Positions 1-4,670 of a stretch of DNA of 8,292 nt are shown here, piece by piece; the first letter of the stretch is position 1; the number at the start of each line of letters is the position of its first letter. The stretch covers positions 1 through 8,292 of the forward strand of contig JAGHBS010000245.1 of assembly GCA_021160865.1 (NCBI GenBank), read 5' to 3'. The notes under the pieces are model-generated. The model saw only the letters and a list, made by a program, of their open reading frames with translations. It did not search any database and was not told where the DNA came from. Source of the stretch: Planctomycetota bacterium. GTDB lineage: Bacteria; Planctomycetota; Phycisphaerae; SM23-33. The translations under genes were made by a program, and so were the position numbers.

Positions 1-47
1 CTCTCGGAGGGACCGGTCTAATCTTCCGCCGGAAGAAAAGGAAGTGA
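1..47 (+). CDS. C-terminal end of a PEP-CTERM sorted secreted protein (partial, 5' end outside window)
   Basis: Reading from base 3, an open frame gives LGGTGLIFRRKKRK and then a TGA at 45-47. A short Gly/Leu hydrophobic stretch ending in an Arg/Lys cluster right before the stop is the tail of a PEP-CTERM sorting signal. It closely parallels the tail of the next gene (LGGVAVLLRRRRK). The Pro-Glu-Pro motif itself would lie just upstream, outside the window, so the call rests on the tail and on the neighbour. In this family the tail directs an exported protein to a membrane protease of the exosortase type for anchoring or release at the surface. The function of the missing mature part cannot be seen. 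The gap to the next gene is 83 nt with no clear terminator. Confidence 0.6.
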   Translation, partial: LGGTGLIFRRKKRK

Positions 48-130
48 AAATATATCGGGAGTATTGGTGTGGCGGTTTGGTTTGTGTAATGTGTAAGTTT
101 TAGTGAGCCTCAGTAATAAGGAGTGGGAAA

Positions 131-880
131 ATGAAAACTGTAGTAACAACATTGATGGCAGTTGCAGTATTGGTGCTTCTGGCTGTACCGGCAGTTGCAG
201 ATTGGAAAGAAGGAGATCCTTACAAGTGGTATCAGCCACCCGACCTGACCGATACGGGTATCGACATTTACAATGTTTGTCCGAAGATTCTGGCTGACGA
301 CTTCCTCTGCACGTCGCCTATCCCGATAACCGACGTGCACTTCTGGGGATCATGGAAGGATGACGAGGTCGGTGTGATACAGCTAGTCCACTTGAGCATC
401 CATTCCAATGTCCCCCCAGATGATCAAATTCCTTGGAGTCGTCCTGGTCAATTGCTCTGGCAAAGAGACTTTTGGCCAGGAGAGTTCATTGTAAAAGGAC
501 CGATAGATTCGCCCGGGGAAGATTGGCTAAACACCAATACAGGAGAATACCTGCCGGATAACCACAACCTTGCCTGGCAGATTAACATCCCCCATATTGA
601 AGACCCGTTCGTACAGGAAGGGACGCCAGATCGGCCGATAATTTATTGGCTTGACATCTGCGTGGTTGTCGAAGGCGGTGAGTGGGGCTGGAAAACCTCC
701 ACTGAACAGTGGATGGACGATGCCGTCTGGTCAGATGATGGGGTGAATTGGTATCCGTTAAAGCATCCCGAAACGCATAAATCCCTGGATCTGGCGTTCG
801 TCATCACGCCTGAGCCAGGAACAATATCGTTGCTGGTTCTGGGTGGCGTCGCTGTCCTGCTTCGTAGGCGGAGGAAATAG
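131..880 (+). CDS. PEP-CTERM secreted protein with a planctomycete LADDFLC/WGSW domain
   Basis: This 249-aa protein has an N-terminal signal peptide (M1-K2, hydrophobic to about residue 20, likely cut after AVA at 21-23). Its C-terminal PEP-CTERM signal has Pro-Glu-Pro at 227-229, a hydrophobic segment at about 231-244 and RRRRK at 245-249. It should therefore be exported and processed at the cell surface. The body is rich in Trp and Asp. It carries the sequence KILADDFLC followed by ITDVHFWGSW (about 52-75), a signature of a family repeated in planctomycete secretomes; I recall it as DUF7901, a number from memory. Cysteines at 50, 60 and 177 could form a disulfide. No catalytic motif is recognised, and a binding or matrix role is only a guess. 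The start is supported by AAGGAG at 118-123, 7 nt before ATG. A strong terminator follows. Confidence 0.9.
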   Translation: MKTVVTTLMAVAVLVLLAVPAVADWKEGDPYKWYQPPDLTDTGIDIYNVCPKILADDFLCTSPIPITDVHFWGSWKDDEVGVIQLVHLSIHSNVPPDDQIPWSRPGQLLWQRDFWPGEFIVKGPIDSPGEDWLNTNTGEYLPDNHNLAWQINIPHIEDPFVQEGTPDRPIIYWLDICVVVEGGEWGWKTSTEQWMDDAVWSDDGVNWYPLKHPETHKSLDLAFVITPEPGTISLLVLGGVAVLLRRRRK

Positions 881-911
881 CCTATTCGCCGAATAATCTA
901 TCGGCAATAGG
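881..911 (+). repeat. Inverted repeat directly after the PEP-CTERM stop codon
   Basis: CCTATTCGCCGA (881-892) and TCGGCAATAGG (901-911) are complementary apart from one bulged G. They can fold into a hairpin with an 8-nt loop. It begins on the base after the stop codon and lies only 8 nt upstream of the intrinsic terminator stem. No T-run follows it, so it is not itself a terminator. It may protect the mRNA 3' end or be a remnant of an older site. Confidence 0.5.
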
Positions 912-919
912 CAAAAAGC

Positions 920-954
920 AAAAGCCCACGGTGAAAACCGTGGGCTTTTTATTT
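920..954 (+). terminator. Strong intrinsic (Rho-independent) terminator
   Basis: A perfect 13-bp stem (920-932 with 937-949, core AAGCCCACGGT) closes on a GAAA tetraloop and runs into TTTTTATTTT (946-955). The stem's own A-run on the left makes it potentially active in both directions. It ends the transcript of the PEP-CTERM gene and separates it from the glycogen-binding gene. Confidence 0.9.
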
Positions 955-1021
955 TCCCGATTTGGCCCATTATGCAAGGAGACAACAGAATATACTCGGA
1001 TAATGTAGATTGAGTTTGTGA

Positions 1022-1065
1022 ATCGTTAATTAAATCGCCAATCTTATCTGCCGATTGTTAACGAT
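1022..1065 (+). repeat. Nested inverted repeat upstream of the CBM48 gene
   Basis: ATCGTTAA (1022-1029) is exactly repeated in inverse as TTAACGAT (1058-1065). Inside it, AATCG (1033-1037) is mirrored by CGATT (1052-1056). The two arms could form a two-part RNA hairpin, or be half-sites of a DNA-binding protein. It ends 64 nt before the start codon at 1130, where an operator or 5'UTR element would lie. No T-run follows, so it is not a terminator. The function is unknown. Confidence 0.4.
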
Positions 1066-1129
1066 GCATTATCAACTCGCCACACTCATAAGTACCAACA
1101 GGGGCGAGAAAAAGACAGGAGATAAATAG

Positions 1130-1426
1130 ATGGTGATAATTCGTGAAGATGGTCAGACGGAATTCAGGTTTTATCGCCCGGATGCTTCAAGGGTTTATCT
1201 CTGCGGGGATTTTAATGGGTGGAATACTGAGCAGCATGAGATGATACGTCAAGATGACGGTTACTGGATGCTGCGATTATCCTTACCGCCCGGAGATTAC
1301 AGATTTAGATACTTTGCTGATGGAAAATGGTACACGGACTTTTCTGCCTTCGGCATCGAACCGGGACAATTTGGACCCAATAGCATAGTTTTAGTACCCC
1401 CGCCACCTGCACGAAAGGCAGCGTGA
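1130..1426 (+). CDS. Stand-alone CBM48 / AMPK-beta-like glycogen-binding protein
   Basis: This 98-aa protein is almost entirely one early-set carbohydrate-binding domain, the type found at the N-terminus of glycogen branching and debranching enzymes and in the AMPK beta subunit. The hallmark VYLCGDFNGWN lies at 22-32. By alignment from memory to AMPK-beta, the sugar-contacting residues correspond to Trp31, Arg60 (Lys in AMPK), Trp67 and Asn84, so glycan binding looks intact. There is no catalytic domain, signal peptide or membrane segment; the tail is Pro-rich (PPPPARKAA). It is probably a cytoplasmic alpha-glucan-binding or adaptor protein, and its partner is not visible here. AGGAG at 1117-1121 sits 8 nt before ATG. 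It appears to be monocistronic, between a terminator and the nitroreductase promoter region. Confidence 0.88.
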   Translation: MVIIREDGQTEFRFYRPDASRVYLCGDFNGWNTEQHEMIRQDDGYWMLRLSLPPGDYRFRYFADGKWYTDFSAFGIEPGQFGPNSIVLVPPPPARKAA

Positions 1427-1448
1427 GGGTCTATTCATCTTTTCATTT

Positions 1449-1569
1449 TCAATCGCTAAATTTGACCAAACTGTCTATCATCCTCTTTGCAATCACCCGC
1501 ATATCCTCTGCATGTGAAGCTTCTTCGCTATAATGGTTGAAATTTTCATTTAGAAGGGGTATCTTTCAT
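1449..1569 (-). pseudogene. Possible decayed minus-strand gene end (frameshifted remnant)
   Basis: On the minus strand, an open frame from 1565 down to a TGA at 1449-1451 encodes 38 residues. Its composition is protein-like and helical: it includes SEEASHAEDMRVIAKRMI and ends VKFSD. It has no plausible start codon, because an in-frame TGA lies just upstream at 1566-1568. A different frame entering from the right carries KQIFRTYMKDTPSK before its own stop at 1546-1548. The two together could be a frameshifted 3' end of a former gene. The family is not recognised, and chance remains a serious alternative. Confidence 0.22.
1529..1534 (+). promoter_or_regulatory. Candidate -10 box (TATAAT) for the nitroreductase/tRNA-Arg unit
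   Basis: A perfect TATAAT lies 87 nt upstream of the nitroreductase start codon, in an otherwise AT-rich gap. The best -35 candidate is TCTGCA at 1507-1512, with 16-nt spacing; it is poor, so the promoter is tentative. It would give a 5'UTR of about 80 nt. The same bases lie inside the putative minus-strand remnant. Confidence 0.35.
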
Positions 1570-1606
1570 ATAGGTTCTAAAGATTTGTTTCAAGTTGGGT
1601 CCTTTG

Positions 1607-1613
1607 AGAGGAG
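1607..1613 (+). promoter_or_regulatory. Ribosome-binding site that sets the nitroreductase start
   Basis: AGAGGAG lies 8 nt before the ATG at 1622. It falls inside the reading frame of the earlier in-frame ATG at 1595, which has no ribosome-binding site of its own. This supports 1622 as the true start and removes nine spurious N-terminal residues. Confidence 0.8.
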
Positions 1614-1621
1614 TGATAATT

Positions 1622-2134
1622 ATGAACCTGTACGATGCGATTAAGGCTCGGTATAGTGTACGTGCATATCAGGATAGAGATGTGGAGCAGGAGAAGATTG
1701 ACAGGATTATGGAGGCTGCCAGGTTAGCTCCGTCGGCATCGAACCGTCAGCCCTGGAAATTCGTACTGGTTCGCGATGCCGAGACACGGAAGAAGTTGGT
1801 CTCGATCTGTCATAATCAAGAATTCGTCGGCCAAGCCCCGGTGGTCATTGCGGGCGTGGGGCTTTCGCCCAATCGTATAATGTCCTGTGGCGTGCCGAGC
1901 GATCCGGTCGATGTAGCAATTGCTATGGAACACATCGCCCTGGCCGCTGTGGCTGAAGGGCTGGGAACGTGCTGGATAGGCTCGTTCGATCAGGAGCGCA
2001 TTCGCGAACTTCTGGGTATCCCCGATAATGCAAAGGTTGTTCAAGTGATGACACTGGGCTATCCCGCTGATGAACCAAAATACCGTGATCGGAAGAGCCT
2101 TGACGAGATAGTCTGCTACGAAAAATTTCAATAA
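1622..2134 (+). CDS. Nitroreductase-family FMN-dependent oxidoreductase
   Basis: This 170-aa protein belongs to the small, compact branch of the nitroreductase fold. Such enzymes are FMN-binding homodimers that use NAD(P)H to reduce nitro compounds, quinones or flavins in the cytoplasm; the substrate cannot be told from sequence. Expected flavin contacts are present: the RYSVR motif at 10-14, the PSASNRQPW segment at 37-45, and GLGTCWIG at 113-120 with LGYP at 145-148. The N-terminus (MNLYDAIKARYSVR) matches the family's usual beginning, which agrees with the start at 1622 rather than 1595. The gene lies 195 nt after the CBM48 gene. The tRNA-Arg gene begins 36 nt after its stop with no terminator between, so the two may be cotranscribed. 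It is a complete copy with no sign of damage. Confidence 0.93.
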   Translation: MNLYDAIKARYSVRAYQDRDVEQEKIDRIMEAARLAPSASNRQPWKFVLVRDAETRKKLVSICHNQEFVGQAPVVIAGVGLSPNRIMSCGVPSDPVDVAIAMEHIALAAVAEGLGTCWIGSFDQERIRELLGIPDNAKVVQVMTLGYPADEPKYRDRKSLDEIVCYEKFQ

Positions 2135-2170
2135 GCACCGCCATTTAGCACGATTTGATAAGACTTAATT

Positions 2171-2244
2171 GCGCCCGTAGCTCAGCAGGATAGAGCGGCG
2201 GTTTCCTAAACCGCAGGTCAGAGGTTCGAATCCTCTCGGGCGTA
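2171..2244 (+). tRNA. trnR: tRNA-Arg (anticodon CCU, decodes AGG)
   Basis: A complete 74-nt cloverleaf can be drawn by hand. The acceptor stem is GCGCCCG (2171-2177) with CGGGCGT (2237-2243), closing on a G-U pair at position 1, with discriminator A at 2244. The D stem is GCTC/GAGC. The anticodon stem GCGGT/ACCGC (2198-2202, 2210-2214) holds the loop TTCCTAA with anticodon CCT at 2205-2207. The T arm AGAGG-TTCGAAT-CCTCT is at 2220-2236. The 3' CCA is not encoded and must be added enzymatically. A TTTTT run starts at 2245 but no terminator hairpin follows the gene. Confidence 0.97.
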
Positions 2245-2428
2245 TTTTTACAACTTCTCGTATTATCAGCAGCATTGACACAATTTTTACCAACCACGAT
2301 TTCGAACGTGCCGGTATTTAACGCAATAATGTTGGGGTCAGTATCACCCTGTCGCCTCAAATAGTTATTCCCTGAACTAACCTTGTTATACGATGATTGT
2401 CTCGTCGGGGGCATTCATAGCAGGTTGG

Positions 2429-2452
2429 TTTTTCACTTCTTTGCCTGCTTGG
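2429..2452. repeat. Imperfect direct repeat, copy 1
   Basis: TTTTTCACTTC (2429-2439), three bases, then GCCTGCTTGG (2443-2452). The same two blocks recur 266 nt downstream with one base fewer in the second block and a 5-nt spacer. The pair encloses the micro-ORF and its hairpins. Confidence 0.45.
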
Positions 2453-2472
2453 AAACCTTCAAGCAAGTTCCC

Positions 2473-2489
2473 CAGCGAAAATTTCGCTG
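2473..2489. repeat. Short palindrome, possible weak terminator or operator
   Basis: CAGCGAA-AAT-TTCGCTG is a perfect 7-bp inverted repeat with a 3-nt centre, followed by ATTTTCCC. The hairpin could be a weak terminator for the tRNA transcript. Its near-symmetry also fits a protein-binding site just upstream of the micro-ORF promoter candidate. The evidence does not separate the two. Confidence 0.35.
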
Positions 2490-2507
2490 ATTTTCCCGAC
2501 AAACTCA

Positions 2508-2537
2508 TTGCCTCTTTGCAAGCAGTGTGTATAAAAT
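2508..2537 (+). promoter_or_regulatory. Candidate promoter upstream of the micro-ORF
   Basis: TTGCCT (2508-2513) as -35 and TAAAAT (2532-2537) as -10, with 18-nt spacing; the overlapping TATAAA at 2530-2535 gives 16 nt. Only half of the -35 matches consensus. The position 27 nt before the micro-ORF start is suitable, and the same transcript could continue into the ABC operon. Confidence 0.3.
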
Positions 2538-2563
2538 GATACCGTAAAGAGGGAGGTTTGCGT

Positions 2564-2635
2564 ATGCGGAATTGTTATAACTCGGTTTTTCTGCGTATCA
2601 GGAAAGGTAAGCGAAGTCCCCGCGCATCCGATTAG
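2564..2635 (+). CDS. Candidate 23-aa micro-ORF (leader peptide?)
   Basis: ATG at 2564 opens 23 codons that end in TAG at 2633-2635. A strong GAGGGAGG (2549-2556) sits 7 nt before the ATG, a better ribosome-binding site than that of the ABC gene downstream. The peptide starts MRNCYNSVFLRIRK and ends RSPRASD. It is basic, with seven Arg/Lys in the last 13 residues, and has no known family. It is too short for composition to prove coding. It lies 157 nt before the ABC operon, and two inverted repeats overlap or follow its 3' end, an arrangement like that of a leader peptide controlling the downstream genes. That role is inference only; a chance ORF behind a purine-rich stretch is possible. Confidence 0.3.
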   Translation: MRNCYNSVFLRIRKGKRSPRASD

Positions 2636-2643
2636 ATACTTCG
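2612..2643 (+). repeat. Inverted repeat spanning the end of the micro-ORF
   Basis: CGAAGT (2612-2617) pairs with ACTTCG (2638-2643) across a 20-nt loop that contains the micro-ORF stop codon. Ribosomes on the micro-ORF would disrupt it, and it lies just 5 nt before a second hairpin. The stem is only 6 bp, so it is tentative. Confidence 0.3.
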
Positions 2644-2648
2644 ACCGG

Positions 2649-2669
2649 GCTCGCTTGCCTCCTGCGAGC
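2649..2669 (+). repeat. GC-rich hairpin with a CCTCCT loop
   Basis: GCTCGC (2649-2654) and GCGAGC (2664-2669) form a perfect 6-bp stem around TTGCCTCCT. The loop's CCTCCT is complementary, with one G-U pair, to GGGAGG at 2551-2556, the micro-ORF ribosome-binding site. No T-run follows. A long-range interaction is possible but unproven. Confidence 0.4.
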
Positions 2670-2694
2670 GGGCACAGAACGTTGTTCTCAAACC

Positions 2695-2719
2695 TTTTTC
2701 ACTTCCACGAGCCTGCTGG
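2695..2719. repeat. Imperfect direct repeat, copy 2
   Basis: TTTTTCACTTC (2695-2705), five bases, then GCCTGCTGG (2711-2719). It matches the copy at 2429-2452 in order and orientation. Bases 2712-2723 also form a small CCTGC/GCAGG hairpin, which copy 1 cannot form in the same way. Confidence 0.45.
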
Positions 2720-2792
2720 CAGGAAATTTTACGTCCTTGCCTACAGATTTGCACGCAGGTACCTATCGTGTGAAGGAACGTAATCGCTACTC

Positions 2793-4670
2793 ATGATCAG
2801 GACGTTGAAAATTCTGTGGCGGCTGATGAGGGGGGAGCGGCTCATGTACGCCGGTGCAATCGCAGCGATGGTACTCTCGGCGATCACCATGTTTCTACCA
2901 CCGTTAATCGCTCGAACAGCGATCGACTACGTCATCGTCGGAAAGCAGCTTAATGCACCGGGGTTCATAAGAGGCTTCATCCAATGGGCAGGTGGTCGAG
3001 ACTTGTTGGTACACAACCTCTGGATTGCAAGCTTGACCATCGTCGCGATAAGTGCCATCAGCGGTGTTTTCGCGTACTTGAAAGGGCGCTGGGCATCTAT
3101 CGCATCGGAGACAATCGCACGCAGGCTCCGAAACCGCCTGTATGACCATCTCCAGCACTTGCCCTGCTCTTACCACGATAAGGTTGATACGGGCGATCTC
3201 GTCCAACGTTGCAGCAGCGACGTGGACACCATCCGGACGTTCCTGGCCTCGAGGGTGGTGGAGATCGGTCGGGGTGGCATCATGCTGGCTGTGGCATTAC
3301 CGATAATGCTCGCAATGAATGCATGGATGGCATTTCTAGCCACGATGCTGCTCGGGCCTATCATCTTCTTCTCCATCATCTTCTTCGTGAGAATCAAGAA
3401 CGTCTTCAAGCAGATGCGCCAGGCCGAGGGGTCAATGACCGCTACGTTGCAGGAGAACCTCACCGGTATTCGCGTGGTGCGTGCCTTCGCGCGCCAGGAC
3501 TTCGAATGCGAGAAGTTCGCTGTCAAAAACGCCCTCTATCGTGACCGCTGGCGCCGACTGATGCATATCATGTCGTGGTTCTGGTCGCTCTCATCCCTGT
3601 TGTGCATGATGCAGGTGGGTATCGTGCTACTTGCAGGTGGATACTACGTTTCCCGTGCCGAGATGTCCGTCGGGACGTTTTCGGCATTCTTCATGTTCGT
3701 GAATATGTACCTCTGGCCGCTCAGGCGGGTCGGAAGAATAATGGCAGATCTCGGCAGGTCGGTAGTTTCCATCAGTAGGGTCAACGACATCCTCGATGCC
3801 AAGCGCGAAGACCACGAAGATGGCCCGGCGATCATCCCCCATATGACCACGCCTATAAGAGGCCAGATCGTCTTCGAGAACGTCAGCTTTTCCTACGATG
3901 GCCATAGAGAAGTACTACGCGATGTCTCATTTCACGTCGAGCCAGGCCAAACCCTGGCGATTCTTGGCCCGAGCGGTTCGGGCAAGACGACCCTTATCTA
4001 CCTTCTTCTGCGCCTTTACGATTACCAGAAAGGTTCAATCCGCCTGGATGGAAAAGAATTGCGATTGCTGGATAGGAAGTTCATCCGCTCGCAAATCGGC
4101 GTGGTCCTTCAAGACCCGTTCCTTTATTCCAAGAGTATAAGAGATAACATCAAACTTGGTCGATCCACTGCCACCGAGAAGGAAATGATAAAGGCAGCGT
4201 CAACTGCCCATGTGCACGCAGCGATTGAAGACTTCGATAGCGGCTACGATACCATCGTCGGCGAGCGTGGCGTGACCCTCTCGGGCGGTCAACGTCAACG
4301 CGTCGCTCTTGCACGGGCGATATTGAAAGATCCCCCCATACTCATACTCGACGATGCCCTGAGCAACGTCGATACGCGAACCGAAAACCTGATCCTCAAT
4401 GCCCTCAAACGAGAGTCGCCAAGTAATAAGGGGCAAAGAACCACGCTCGTTATCGCACATCGTCTCTCGACACTCATGGCAGCCGATAAGATCATCGTGC
4501 TTGATGCAGGACGAATCGTCCAGTCCGGCACGCACGAAACATTGCTGAACCAGCCAGGTCTATACCGCAGGCTATGGAACGTCCAAAGTTCTTTCGATGA
4601 ACAACTCGGCTGCTACGCCGAACAGAGCGACCGGACATCGGATAACGAGGAGTACCCCGATGAGTACTAA
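2793..4670 (+). CDS. ABC exporter half-transporter, subunit with degenerate Walker B (heterodimer partner 1)
   Basis: This 625-aa inner-membrane half-transporter fuses an exporter-type transmembrane domain (about 17-310, six hydrophobic segments) to an ATPase domain (about 355-595). Motifs: A-loop Tyr368, Walker A GPSGSGKT 392-399, Q-loop Gln440, signature LSGGQ 496-500, Walker B ILILDD 516-521, H-loop His556. The catalytic Glu after Walker B is Asp (Asp521, codon GAT), as in the degenerate site of heterodimeric exporters of the TM287/288, BmrCD and LmrCD type; its LSGGQ would complete the partner's active site. The substrate (drug, lipid or peptide) cannot be assigned. The start is the first ATG after an in-frame stop. 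AAGGAA at 2773-2778 is 14 nt away, a weak ribosome-binding site. The acidic tail (SDNEEYPDEY) overlaps the next gene by 11 bp. Confidence 0.95.
   Translation: MIRTLKILWRLMRGERLMYAGAIAAMVLSAITMFLPPLIARTAIDYVIVGKQLNAPGFIRGFIQWAGGRDLLVHNLWIASLTIVAISAISGVFAYLKGRWASIASETIARRLRNRLYDHLQHLPCSYHDKVDTGDLVQRCSSDVDTIRTFLASRVVEIGRGGIMLAVALPIMLAMNAWMAFLATMLLGPIIFFSIIFFVRIKNVFKQMRQAEGSMTATLQENLTGIRVVRAFARQDFECEKFAVKNALYRDRWRRLMHIMSWFWSLSSLLCMMQVGIVLLAGGYYVSRAEMSVGTFSAFFMFVNMYLWPLRRVGRIMADLGRSVVSISRVNDILDAKREDHEDGPAIIPHMTTPIRGQIVFENVSFSYDGHREVLRDVSFHVEPGQTLAILGPSGSGKTTLIYLLLRLYDYQKGSIRLDGKELRLLDRKFIRSQIGVVLQDPFLYSKSIRDNIKLGRSTATEKEMIKAASTAHVHAAIEDFDSGYDTIVGERGVTLSGGQRQRVALARAILKDPPILILDDALSNVDTRTENLILNALKRESPSNKGQRTTLVIAHRLSTLMAADKIIVLDAGRIVQSGTHETLLNQPGLYRRLWNVQSSFDEQLGCYAEQSDRTSDNEEYPDEY
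4647..4652 (+). promoter_or_regulatory. Ribosome-binding site that sets the start of the second ABC gene
   Basis: GAGGAG lies inside the last codons of the first ABC gene, 7 nt before the ATG at 4660. The longer in-frame start at 4597 has no such site and would add 21 residues encoded entirely within the upstream gene. This arrangement favours translational coupling and matched production of the two subunits. Confidence 0.82.

Larger units (their letters stand above)
2245..2792. other. 548-nt intergenic region with no recognised gene
   Basis: This stretch between the tRNA and the ABC operon contains no long open frame with a recognisable product. In order it holds: a T-run after the tRNA; an unremarkable stretch to about 2420; a palindrome at 2473-2489; a weak promoter candidate; a 23-codon micro-ORF (2564-2635); two inverted repeats (2612-2669); and the second copy of an imperfect direct repeat (2695-2719). 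A weak promoter for the ABC genes could be TTGCCT (2737-2742) with TACCTA (2760-2765) at 17-nt spacing, but the -10 match is poor. The hexamer TTGCCT occurs four times (2441, 2508, 2655, 2737). It reads most naturally as a regulatory leader of unknown type. Confidence 0.6.

Noticed and set aside
1595..1621. Upstream ATG extending the nitroreductase by nine residues
   Set aside because: It has no ribosome-binding site, and the strong AGAGGAG for the ATG at 1622 lies within it. The family normally begins at the MNLYDAIKARYSVR segment.
2145..2414. 89-codon minus-strand frame overlapping the tRNA
   Set aside because: Its C-terminal part (RIRTSDLRFRKPPLYPAELRA) is simply the antisense of the tRNA-Arg gene, a well-known source of false proteins. 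The remainder has no recognisable family or ribosome-binding site.
4597..4659. Upstream ATG extending the second ABC protein by 21 residues
   Set aside because: The extension is wholly inside the first ABC gene and lacks a ribosome-binding site, while GAGGAG is well spaced before the ATG at 4660.
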